A stretch of 5,245 nucleotides of DNA from Streptococcus sp. (lineage in GTDB: Bacteria > Bacillota > Bacilli > Lactobacillales > Streptococcaceae), in the NCBI GenBank assembly GCA_030825825.1, contig JAPJPE010000093.1, positions 1 to 5,245 of the forward strand, in the 5' to 3' direction. Shown one piece after another: positions 1 through 5,243 of the stretch (position 1 is its first letter; each line of letters opens with the position of its first letter). A program made the translations under genes and the position numbers. Under the pieces are notes generated by a model. It did no database searches and was not told where the DNA came from. It was given only the letters and a program-made list of their open reading frames with translations.

Positions 1-188
1 GCGATGATGACCTTGATGCCACGGCTACGTGCTTCTTCGGCATGTTTGAACATGAGGTCAGGCGTCCGATGTGCGGAAACAACTTTCTTTTCGTAAGCAA
101 CACCGAAGTTGTCGAGGACTTCAGCAGCTTTTTGCATGGTTGCCCAGTCGGATTTTGAGCCCATGATGATGGAAATTACTGGTTTCAT
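1..188 (-). CDS. purE: PurE, N5-carboxyaminoimidazole ribonucleotide mutase (partial, N-terminal 62 residues)
   Basis: PurE interconverts N5-CAIR and CAIR in de novo purine synthesis in the cytoplasm, usually as the partner of PurK. Translating the minus strand from the ATG at 186-188 gives a clean open frame to the window edge. It begins MKPVISIIMGSKSDW, the family's N-terminal strand and phosphate-binding loop (GSKSDW at residues 10-15), followed by SAHRTP (residues 38-43), which contains the conserved active-site His. The start is supported by AAGGAG with its GGAG core at 194-197, five bases from the ATG. The family is usually about 160 residues, so roughly the last 100 lie outside the window. 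It follows purD on the same strand after a 218-base structured gap, so it may be read from purD, from its own promoter, or both. purK would be expected next but is not visible. Confidence 0.95.
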   Translation of the reverse strand, partial: MKPVISIIMGSKSDWATMQKAAEVLDNFGVAYEKKVVSAHRTPDLMFKHAEEARSRGIKVII

Positions 189-221
189 TTCTTCTCCTTT
201 TTAATAATCGTCTAATGTAGC

Positions 222-239
222 GCGGACGTAAGCGACCGC
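222..239. repeat. Imperfect hairpin
   Basis: GCGG (222-225) pairs with CCGC (236-239). After an A-A mismatch, CG (227-228) pairs with CG (233-234) around a four-base loop. It is the smallest of the three hairpins in the purD-purE gap and the weakest call of the three. Confidence 0.45.
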
Positions 240-246
240 CTAGGGC

Positions 247-257
247 GTTCCATTACT
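247..257 (-). repeat. Junction repeat, copy 1 (minus-strand AGTAATGGAAC)
   Basis: On the minus strand this reads AGTAATGGAAC. It matches AGTAGTGGAAC at 312-322 in 10 of 11 positions. Both copies mostly occupy unpaired positions between the hairpins of the 204-333 element, which suggests that the element contains a duplicated unit or a repeated single-stranded motif. Confidence 0.5.
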
Positions 258-284
258 AAAACTGGAGCCTGAGTCTCCAGTTTT
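258..284. terminator. Perfect 10-bp hairpin with flanking A and T tracts; terminator-like on both strands
   Basis: AAAACTGGAG (258-267) pairs perfectly with CTCCAGTTTT (275-284) around a 7-base loop. Each strand reads a GC-containing stem ending in four T, the shape of a short bidirectional intrinsic terminator. On the minus strand it lies downstream of purD and upstream of purE, so it could end or attenuate purD read-through. The T tract is short, so termination may be weak. It could equally be just one arm of the larger structure at 204-333. Confidence 0.5.
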
Positions 285-287
285 CCG

Positions 288-312
288 CTCCTAGTAGCTC
301 TGCTACTAGGAG
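288..312. repeat. Perfect 11-bp hairpin with 3-base loop
   Basis: CTCCTAGTAGC (288-298) pairs without mismatch with GCTACTAGGAG (302-312) around the loop TCT. It starts three bases after the preceding hairpin. No T tract follows on either strand, so it does not look like a terminator. A perfect stem of this length in non-coding DNA suggests a structural role in RNA or origin from a palindromic repeat. Confidence 0.7.
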
Positions 313-322
313 TTCCACTACT
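312..322 (-). repeat. Junction repeat, copy 2 (minus-strand AGTAGTGGAAC)
   Basis: This is the second copy of the motif at 247-257, with one difference in 11 bases. It overlaps the outer base of the 288-312 hairpin and the short GTAG/CTAC pairing near the outer stem. Confidence 0.5.
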
Positions 323-336
323 GCGACGATTATCCT

Positions 337-365
337 ATACTAGCTCGCTAACGCTCGCAAATCAA
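337..365 (-). promoter_or_regulatory. Possible sigma-A promoter reading towards purE
   Basis: On the minus strand, TTGATT (360-365) and TAGTAT (337-342) are separated by exactly 17 bases. Each hexamer matches the housekeeping consensus at four of six positions. A start near base 330 would place almost the whole 204-333 structure in a purE leader of roughly 140 bases. The match is modest and unsupported by an extended -10, so purE may instead be read only from upstream. Confidence 0.3.
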
Positions 366-384
366 ACGACCATTATCGGGTTTG

Positions 385-397
385 GCGACTTCGTCGC
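385..397. repeat. Small hairpin just downstream of purD
   Basis: GCGAC (385-389) pairs with GTCGC (393-397) around the loop TTC, ten bases past the purD stop. In the purD direction it is followed by CAAACCC and not by T residues, so it does not look like an intrinsic terminator. It could protect the transcript's 3' end or be part of a repeat element that continues leftwards. Confidence 0.4.
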
Positions 398-406
398 TCT
401 TAAAAT

Positions 407-1669
407 TTATTTATTCGCCTTGCTACCGATATCTGTTCGGTAGAAAAGGCCTTCTGTGTTTTGTTTGTTGAGTTCGTTGTAGATAATGTTTTGGCCGTCT
501 TTGACGGTGTCTGCTGTTGTGACGAGCATGTAGACACGTCCGCCGTTTGAGAGGAGGTCTTGCCCGTTTTCAGCGAATTTGGCACCGGCATAGTAAGTGA
601 TGATGTCGCCTTCTGTCTTGGCAGGAAGTTTAACACCCTTCTCATAAGCCAGTGGGTAACCGTTTGATGCGACAACTACGCCCAGAGTGACACCCTTGTC
701 TGTCCATGTGATGGCTGGCTCTTGGCCATCCAAAATGTCCGTGATATTTTGTGCAAAGTCAGATGTCAACCGTGGCAAGATGATTTGCGTTTCAGGATCT
801 CCGAAGCGAGCGTTAAACTCGATAACTTTGGGTCCATCAGCTGTCAAGATAAGCCCAGCGTAAAGGACACCAAGATAAGGACGACCTTCTTTAATCATGC
901 CTTCAAGAACTGGCTTGACAATAGTGTCAACCGCCGTGTCAACCACGCTCTGTGGCAAGTGAGGAACTGGCGCATAGGCACCCATCCCACCAGTGTTAGG
1001 TCCCTTGTCGCCATCATAGGCACGTTTGTGGTCCTGAGCCGTTGGCATGATGTAGAACTTGTCCCCATTGACAAAGGCAAAAAGAGAAAACTCTTCTCCA
1101 TCAAGGAATTCCTCGATGACCACACGCGCACCTGAATCACCGAATTTATTGTCCAAAAGCATCTCGTGAGCCGCTTCGACGGCTTGCTCAACCGTTTCAG
1201 CAACGACGACACCTTTACCTAGGGCCAAACCGTCTGCCTTGACGACGATTGGAGCGCCTTTCCCCTCGATGTAGGCCTTGGCTTCCTCGAAATCTGAAAA
1301 GGTCCCATAGGCTGCTGTCGGAACGTCGTATTTGACCATGATTTCCTTAGCAAAACCCTTAGACCACTCCAGCTCAGCTGCAGCCTTAGTCGGACCAAAA
1401 GCCTTGAGACCAGCTGCATTGAAATCATCCACGATACCAGCTGCAAGGGCATCATCTGGACCGATAAAGGTCCAAGCAATATCGTTGACTTTTGCGAAGT
1501 CAATCAGCTTAGAATGTTCGGAAATTCCGATATTGATCAAATCCAGACCGTCTAATCGCATCCCGTCATTACCAGGAGCCACAAAAACCTGCTCAACGTC
1601 TTTAGACTCCAACAATTTCTTGGCAATCGCATGCTCACGACCGCCAGATCCAACAACCAAAAGTTTCAT
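407..1669 (-). CDS. purD: PurD, phosphoribosylamine--glycine ligase (GAR synthetase)
   Basis: This ATP-grasp enzyme joins 5-phosphoribosylamine to glycine, using ATP, to make glycinamide ribonucleotide, the second step of de novo purine synthesis in the cytoplasm. The 420-residue product is full length for the family. It starts with MKLLVVGSGGREHAI, the PurD N-terminal signature (GSGGREHA at 7-14). Further motifs are VKADGLALGKGV (143-154) in the ATP-grasp region, GPNTGGMGAY (223-232), and RFGDPETQ (288-295) with the metal- and ATP-binding acidic residues. The start is supported by AGAGG at 1676-1680, six bases from the ATG. It has its own extended -10 promoter and diverges from the murein hydrolase gene. 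It lies upstream of purE but is separated from purH by that oppositely oriented gene. No frameshift or missing motif was seen. Confidence 0.98.
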   Translation of the reverse strand: MKLLVVGSGGREHAIAKKLLESKDVEQVFVAPGNDGMRLDGLDLINIGISEHSKLIDFAKVNDIAWTFIGPDDALAAGIVDDFNAAGLKAFGPTKAAAELEWSKGFAKEIMVKYDVPTAAYGTFSDFEEAKAYIEGKGAPIVVKADGLALGKGVVVAETVEQAVEAAHEMLLDNKFGDSGARVVIEEFLDGEEFSLFAFVNGDKFYIMPTAQDHKRAYDGDKGPNTGGMGAYAPVPHLPQSVVDTAVDTIVKPVLEGMIKEGRPYLGVLYAGLILTADGPKVIEFNARFGDPETQIILPRLTSDFAQNITDILDGQEPAITWTDKGVTLGVVVASNGYPLAYEKGVKLPAKTEGDIITYYAGAKFAENGQDLLSNGGRVYMLVTTADTVKDGQNIIYNELNKQNTEGLFYRTDIGSKANK

Positions 1670-1700
1670 CTCGAACCTCTTTTGCGAATTATTTTATTAA

Positions 1701-1709
1701 ATTATATCA
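1701..1709 (-). promoter_or_regulatory. purD promoter, extended -10
   Basis: The minus strand reads TGATATAAT, a perfect extended -10 (TGnTATAAT). The purD start codon lies 31 bases downstream, leaving a leader of about 25 bases containing the ribosome binding site. The -35 region is poor (TAGAAT at 17-base spacing), as is common for extended -10 promoters. This gives purD transcription independent of purH. Confidence 0.7.
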
Positions 1710-1710
1710 T

Positions 1711-1723
1711 AATCGTTCGTTTT
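1711..1723 (-). promoter_or_regulatory. Weak PurBox-like site
   Basis: The minus strand reads TAAAACGAACGAT-like sequence with a CGAAC core at 1715-1719, in the -35 region of the purD promoter. The lactococcal and streptococcal PurR box consensus is AWWWCCGAACWWT; I count about three mismatches in 13, with the CGAAC core intact. Purine-responsive control of purD by PurR would be expected biologically, but a single imperfect box with no clear partner is weak evidence. Confidence 0.3.
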
Positions 1724-1799
1724 ATTCTAATGATTTCAGCAAAAGTCTCCTGTTTTCAGTAGAATCCAAACATTTTTTGCTATTTTCTCCTATTTCTCA

Positions 1800-1813
1800 T
1801 TTTTTTCCGAATA
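1800..1813 (+). promoter_or_regulatory. ComX (SigX) late-competence promoter box (cin-box/combox)
   Basis: TCCGAATA at 1806-1813 matches the streptococcal ComX recognition sequence TACGAATA at seven of eight positions and is preceded by an unbroken run of seven T (1800-1806), the T-rich stretch typical of these promoters. The box replaces a normal -10 element; no good housekeeping promoter is evident on the plus strand nearby. It lies 38 bases before the murein hydrolase start codon, leaving a short leader with a strong ribosome binding site. Established knowledge is that ComX boxes drive late competence genes; that this one is active is inference from sequence and from the kind of gene it precedes. 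Confidence 0.75.
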
Positions 1814-1839
1814 GTATAGGTGAGACCTACTAATTGACG

Positions 1840-1847
1840 AAAAGGAG
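1840..1847 (+). promoter_or_regulatory. Ribosome binding site that fixes the hydrolase start
   Basis: AAAAGGAG ends four bases before the ATG at 1852. An in-frame TTG at 1834 lies upstream of this site and has no ribosome binding site of its own, and starting there would put a charged stretch before the signal peptide. The ATG at 1852 is therefore preferred. Confidence 0.85.
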
Positions 1848-1851
1848 TATT

Positions 1852-2871
1852 ATGCAAACGATCAAAAAAGTTGTATTACTGACTTGTGCGACATGGGGGA
1901 TGCAAGCCTCTATTACCCATGCAGATCAAGCGACCAATGCCATCTATGCCGAAAAAGGGCAGCTGATGATTCATCTTGGAAACGTCCCAGATAGATACCA
2001 AAAGATCCAAGTTCCCGTCTGGTCTGACCAAAATGGCCAAGATGACCTGATTTGGTATCCCGTGGAGCGCAGTGACAAGGGATTCGACCTACAAGTGCCA
2101 TTGACCGATCATTCTGATCAAGCCGGACTTTATCATGTCCATGTCTATGGGGTGGAGGCAAATGAGCAACTAACCGGGCTTTACCCTCTCACGACAAGCG
2201 TTCAGCAAAAAGACCTGACTTCCTCCCAGCCCAAGATCACGATCACACCCATCTCCTCACAGGAATTGGAGATAGACCTGAAGTTATTCGAGGATGTGGA
2301 GGAGATTGTCTTTCCCATCTGGTCTGAAGAAAATGGGCAGGATGATCTGATCTGGTATCCAGCAAAGAAGGTCGCACCTGGACACTTCCAACTGCGCTTT
2401 CAAGCTCAAAAACACAAGGGAAGCGGGCTATTTCACCTCCACGTCTACCAGAAAAGCAAGGGACAACTAAAAGGGCTATTCCCCACTAGCTTTCAAATAG
2501 AAAAGGCAAAGCCAAAGTTCACGACACTCGCGACACATCCAGGGAACACCTATCCCATTGGTGAGTGCACCTGGGGAGCCAAAGAATTAGCCCCTTGGGC
2601 CCACAACTGGTGGGGAAACGGTGGCATGTGGGCAGCTAGTGCACGCGCTGCGGGATTCCGGACAGGAGACACCCCAGAGGTCGGCGCCATCGCCTGTTGG
2701 GACAATGGAGGATATGGCCACGTCGCTCTTGTAACAGATGTCGAACATGACCAAAAAATTCAGATCCGAGAGGCTAACTACAACGGCCATCGCTATATCG
2801 ACAACTTCCGTGGCTGGTTCGACCCGACCAATCCCGTCTGGGGAACGGTCACCTATATCTACCCAGATTAA
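1852..2871 (+). CDS. lytF: Secreted murein hydrolase with two Bsp-like repeats and C-terminal CHAP domain (LytF-like competence fratricin)
   Basis: The 339-residue product has a Sec signal peptide (KK at 5-6, a hydrophobic core VVLLTCATWGM, likely cleavage after ITHA, residue 24). Two Bsp-like repeats follow (about 29-118 and 129-218), each with the near-identical core WSxxNGQDDLIWYP and a later LFHLHVY/LYHVHVY strand. The CHAP domain (about 228-339) has catalytic Cys239 in GECTWG, His290 in GYGHVALV and a probable Glu307/Asn309 in REANYNG. CHAP enzymes cut peptidoglycan peptides; Bsp-like repeats are thought to bind the wall. This arrangement with an upstream ComX box matches LytF, the competence-induced hydrolase of S. 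gordonii and relatives that lyses sibling cells to release DNA. No LPXTG anchor, SH3b or choline-binding repeats are present. It points against its purine neighbours and ends at a bidirectional terminator. The symbol rests on architecture and promoter; a non-fratricide CHAP amidase remains possible. Confidence 0.85.
   Translation: MQTIKKVVLLTCATWGMQASITHADQATNAIYAEKGQLMIHLGNVPDRYQKIQVPVWSDQNGQDDLIWYPVERSDKGFDLQVPLTDHSDQAGLYHVHVYGVEANEQLTGLYPLTTSVQQKDLTSSQPKITITPISSQELEIDLKLFEDVEEIVFPIWSEENGQDDLIWYPAKKVAPGHFQLRFQAQKHKGSGLFHLHVYQKSKGQLKGLFPTSFQIEKAKPKFTTLATHPGNTYPIGECTWGAKELAPWAHNWWGNGGMWAASARAAGFRTGDTPEVGAIACWDNGGYGHVALVTDVEHDQKIQIREANYNGHRYIDNFRGWFDPTNPVWGTVTYIYPD
2020..2060 (+). repeat. Core of Bsp-like repeat 1 (DNA-level repeat, copy 1)
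   Basis: This 41-base stretch encodes WSDQNGQDDLIWYP plus one base of context. It matches 2320-2360 at 35 of 41 positions, exactly 300 bases (100 residues) away. Much of the rest of the two domains has diverged, so this is the most conserved part of an old internal duplication. Confidence 0.8.
2320..2360 (+). repeat. Core of Bsp-like repeat 2 (DNA-level repeat, copy 2)
   Basis: This is the second copy of the conserved core, encoding WSEENGQDDLIWYP. The exact 300-base period relative to 2020-2060 makes it a possible site for repeat gain or loss by recombination, which could vary the number of Bsp domains between strains. Confidence 0.8.
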
Positions 2872-2888
2872 GGTCTTCTTAACCAACA

Positions 2889-2921
2889 AAAAAGGCACCA
2901 TCCATTGATGAGTGCCTTTTT
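2889..2921. terminator. Bidirectional intrinsic terminator between lytF and purH
   Basis: AAAAAGGCAC (2889-2898) pairs with GTGCCTTTTT (2912-2921). CATC (2899-2902) and GATG (2907-2910) extend the stem past one bulged A around the loop CATT. Both strands read a GC-containing stem ending in T5 or more (T6 on the minus strand), so it can stop the hydrolase transcript rightwards and purH leftwards. It sits 17 bases after the hydrolase stop codon and two bases from the purH stop, the expected arrangement for convergent genes. Confidence 0.9.
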
Positions 2922-2923
2922 GA

Positions 2924-4471
2924 TTAATGTCTAAAATGTCTCACGCCTGTGAAGACCATAGTCAAGCCATATTTGTCCGCCGCTTCGATGGACTCTTGGT
3001 CACGAACAGAACCCCCTGGTTGGATGATCGCTTTAATCCCTGCTTTAGCAATTTCTTCCACGTTATCCGCAAATGGGAAGAAGGCATCTGAAGCAAGAAC
3101 AGCGCCGTCAAGACGGTCTTTAGCTTGGTCAATAGCGATACGGACTGAAGCCACACGGTTAGTTTGACCAGGGCCAACTCCAAGTGTCATGTGGTCGTTG
3201 GTCACGATGATACCATTTGATTTCACATACTTGATAGCTTTCCAAGCAAACTCAAGAGCTGTCGCTTCTGTTTCAGTTGGTTGGCGTTTGGTAACTACTT
3301 GCCAGTCAGCGGGACTTTCTTTGACCACGTCTTGGTTTTGAACGAGGAGACCACCAACAACACCAGTGTATTCTGCTTCCACTTCACTAGCATCTTGAGC
3401 GTTAAATGGCAATTCAAGGATACGCAAGTTTTTCTTCTTAGTTGTCAAGATTTCAAGCGCTTCGTCTGTGTAGCTTGGTGCAATGATGATTTCAAGGAAA
3501 ACACCGTGCATCTTCTTAGCTGTCGCAGCATCTACCTCACGGTTGAGAACGACAATACCACCGAAAATCGATACTGGGTCAGACTCATAAGCGTAATCCC
3601 AAGCAGTTTCGATGTCGTCAGCCTGACCAATTCCACATGGGTTCATGTGTTTCAAAGCCACAACGGTTGGACGGTCTTTGAAATCACGGATAATCCGGAT
3701 AGCGGCATCAGCGTCACGGATATTGTTGAAGGACAATTCTTTCCCGTTCAGTTGTTTAGCGGAAGCGATGGAGTAATCCGTTGGCAAGGCCTTTTGGTAG
3801 AAGTCTGCGTCTTGTTGAGGGTTTTCCCCGTAACGCATTGGTTGCTTGAGATCATAGGTCAAAGTGAGTTTTTCAGGTTTTTCTTCACCCACTTGAGAAG
3901 TGAAATATTCTGCAATCAAAGCATCATAGGCTGCCGTATGGCGGAAGACTTTCGCTGCCAAACGTTGGCGAGTTTCGTAACTTGTTTCGCCGTTGGCTGC
4001 CAATTCGTCAAGCACAACAGCATAGTCAGCAGGGTCTACCACTACTGTTACGCTAGCGTGGTTTTTTGCTGCTGAACGAAGCATAGATGGCCCACCGATA
4101 TCGATGTTTTCCACCGCGTCAGCGTAAGTCACGTCTGGTTTTAGGATGGTTTCCTTGAATGGGTAAAGATTGACCACAACAAGGTCTATCAGTTCGATCT
4201 GATTATCCTTAGCAGCATCAAGGTGACTATCGAGGTCACGACGAGCGAGGAGACCACCGTGGATATTTGGATGGAGAGTCTTCACACGGCCGTCCATCAT
4301 TTCTGGGAAACCAGTCACATCATCGATAGCAATGGTATCTACCCCAGCATTGTCAAGGGCAACTTTAGTCCCACCTGTTGAGATGATGTCCCAACCAAGT
4401 TTTTTAAGTTCTTGGGCAAATTCAACGATGCCCGCTTTATCTGAAACACTAATTAGTGCGCGTTTAGTCAT
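2924..4471 (-). CDS. purH: PurH, bifunctional AICAR transformylase / IMP cyclohydrolase
   Basis: PurH performs the last two steps of IMP synthesis: formylation of AICAR with 10-formyltetrahydrofolate, then ring closure to IMP. The 515-residue protein is full length. The N-terminal MGS-like cyclohydrolase domain (about 1-145) shows ISVSDKAGI, STGGT (31-35), DGRVKTLHPNIHGG (60-73) and NIDIGGPSMLRSAAKN (122-137). The transformylase part shows RYGENPQQ (213-220), LSFNNIRDADAA (246-257), the catalytic Lys-His in ALKHMNPCG (272-280) and SDAFFPFADN (461-470). The ATG follows the TAG of the upstream acetyltransferase gene by a single base, and its ribosome binding site (AAAGAGGAA, 4476-4484) lies inside the end of that gene, so the two are probably co-transcribed and translationally coupled. 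It ends at a shared bidirectional terminator, so read-through into purD is not expected; purD also has its own promoter. Confidence 0.98.
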   Translation of the reverse strand: MTKRALISVSDKAGIVEFAQELKKLGWDIISTGGTKVALDNAGVDTIAIDDVTGFPEMMDGRVKTLHPNIHGGLLARRDLDSHLDAAKDNQIELIDLVVVNLYPFKETILKPDVTYADAVENIDIGGPSMLRSAAKNHASVTVVVDPADYAVVLDELAANGETSYETRQRLAAKVFRHTAAYDALIAEYFTSQVGEEKPEKLTLTYDLKQPMRYGENPQQDADFYQKALPTDYSIASAKQLNGKELSFNNIRDADAAIRIIRDFKDRPTVVALKHMNPCGIGQADDIETAWDYAYESDPVSIFGGIVVLNREVDAATAKKMHGVFLEIIIAPSYTDEALEILTTKKKNLRILELPFNAQDASEVEAEYTGVVGGLLVQNQDVVKESPADWQVVTKRQPTETEATALEFAWKAIKYVKSNGIIVTNDHMTLGVGPGQTNRVASVRIAIDQAKDRLDGAVLASDAFFPFADNVEEIAKAGIKAIIQPGGSVRDQESIEAADKYGLTMVFTGVRHFRH

Positions 4472-4472
4472 T

Positions 4473-4937
4473 CTATTCCTCTTTCTTTAGATCCAACCGC
4501 ATAGCGACTTCGTTATTGTCTTCTATAAATCCTGTTTCCTGAAAACCCAAACTAGTCAGCAGGTACTTCATTTTTTCATTTCCAACCACATAATCTGCGA
4601 TAATATGATTGCAAGCTCTATCCATCTGAGCCTCTTTGATCAGAACTTCCAAGGCTTTTCGTCCATAACCTTTTCCTTGGTACTGCTGGCCAATCATTAT
4701 CCGCCAGATAAAGTATTCCGCTTCATCCTTGTCTATTTCCAGCAGGAGAAAGCCAACCACTTGCTCATCCCAATAGATTGCCATGGGAAACACATCACCA
4801 TTCTCTCGGTAGAGCCATGCATCAGCTAAAGAACGCACATTTGGAGCTACGAAACGTGCTCGTTCATCAGCTTCAGATATTTTCAAATCCAGCACTGCCT
4901 GAAAACTGCTTTCATCTACTAATTTCAGCTCAATCAT
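4473..4937 (-). CDS. GNAT family N-acetyltransferase
   Basis: A 154-residue cytoplasmic GNAT protein that transfers an acetyl group from acetyl-CoA to an amine. The acetyl-CoA binding motif A is visible as QYQGKGYGRKAL (85-96), preceded by the strand YFIWRIMIG (75-83). Motif B follows, with VVGNEKMKYLLTSLGFQETG (117-136) showing the usual Asn and the GF near the end. The pattern resembles BltD/PaiA-type polyamine acetyltransferases, but the substrate cannot be read from sequence and I give no symbol. The start is supported by AAAAGGAG (4943-4950), five bases from the ATG. The gene ends one base before purH, so it belongs to the same transcript. Its link to purine synthesis is positional only. 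No promoter is evident in the 42 bases upstream, which suggests transcription from further right. Confidence 0.9.
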   Translation of the reverse strand: MIELKLVDESSFQAVLDLKISEADERARFVAPNVRSLADAWLYRENGDVFPMAIYWDEQVVGFLLLEIDKDEAEYFIWRIMIGQQYQGKGYGRKALEVLIKEAQMDRACNHIIADYVVGNEKMKYLLTSLGFQETGFIEDNNEVAMRLDLKKEE

Positions 4938-4979
4938 TTTTTCTCCTTTTGAATGAATAGGGTTTGAGGTGATTAAAGA

Positions 4980-5243
4980 TTAACCTAACTCATATAAAAG
5001 GTAGTTATCAAAGTTTATGATTCCTTTGAGGTAATCTCTGTCTGATTTAGACAACTCAAATTCTGGAAAAGTCGCAATTAAACTGGATAAATAAAAATAA
5101 TTCGGGTGCCTACGATAAGAAAAACCTGCTTGACCGAATCTCCCTTGACAGAAATCATAGGCAAGTTTTAATTCTTGACTTGTGACACCATCTAAAATTT
5201 TATCTAACTCTGAAAGCTGACTTTTATCAGTATTTTCTATCAT
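4980..5243 (-). CDS. Small hypothetical protein, possibly truncated by the window edge
   Basis: An open frame of 87 residues ends in LLYELG and lies 42 bases upstream of the acetyltransferase, in the same direction. I do not recognise a family. It is rich in aromatic residues (about seven Phe and seven Tyr), has a mixed-charge N-terminal half, and shows no signal peptide or membrane segment. A predicted soluble, mainly helical protein is reasonable. The first ATG (5241-5243) lies two bases from the window edge, so its ribosome binding site cannot be seen and the true start may be further right. The region is visibly richer in A and T than the purine genes, which may mean accessory origin. It could also be the degraded C-terminal end of a longer gene. 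Coding status is likely but not proven. Confidence 0.55.
   Translation of the reverse strand: MIENTDKSQLSELDKILDGVTSQELKLAYDFCQGRFGQAGFSYRRHPNYFYLSSLIATFPEFELSKSDRDYLKGIINFDNYLLYELG

Larger units (their letters stand above)
204..333 (-). other. Structured intergenic element: inverted repeat enclosing three hairpins
   Basis: A 9-base inverted repeat, ATAATCGTC (204-212) and GACGATTAT (325-333), brackets three stem-loops at 222-239, 258-284 and 288-312. A second short pairing, GTAG (217-220) with CTAC (318-321), lies just inside the outer stem, across an internal loop. Together these fold into a closed multi-branched shape on either strand. On the minus strand the closing arm ends a few bases before the purE ribosome binding site, which is how a 5' leader regulator would be placed. 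I see no ORF here. It matches no riboswitch class I recognise. The main alternative is a dispersed, hairpin-rich streptococcal intergenic repeat. The pairings are seen directly; any function is inference. Confidence 0.55.

Noticed and set aside
204..333. CRISPR array or known purine riboswitch
   Set aside because: There are no regularly spaced identical repeats, and the fold (three hairpins within a closing stem) does not match the two-hairpin purine riboswitch or any conserved core I can recognise.
204..333. Miniature transposable element with target-site duplication
   Set aside because: The outer inverted repeat is only nine bases long and I could not find a convincing matching duplication on both flanks, so I kept it as an unclassified structured element.
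722..1135. Plus-strand open frame opposite purD
   Set aside because: It is antisense to conserved PurD motifs, with no good ribosome binding site or family resemblance.
1834..1851. Alternative TTG start for the hydrolase, six codons upstream
   Set aside because: There is no ribosome binding site before it, whereas AAAAGGAG is well placed before the ATG at 1852, which also gives a normal signal peptide.
1876..1893. Possible lipoprotein signal (LLTC) in the hydrolase signal peptide
   Set aside because: The residue before Cys is Thr, not Gly, Ala or Ser, and the Cys falls inside the hydrophobic core with a good signal peptidase I site (ITHA) after it.
3281..4075. Long plus-strand open frame of 264 codons opposite purH
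   Set aside because: It lies wholly antisense to the clearly coding purH, its translation shows no recognisable motif or domain, and it reflects the codon pattern of the other strand.
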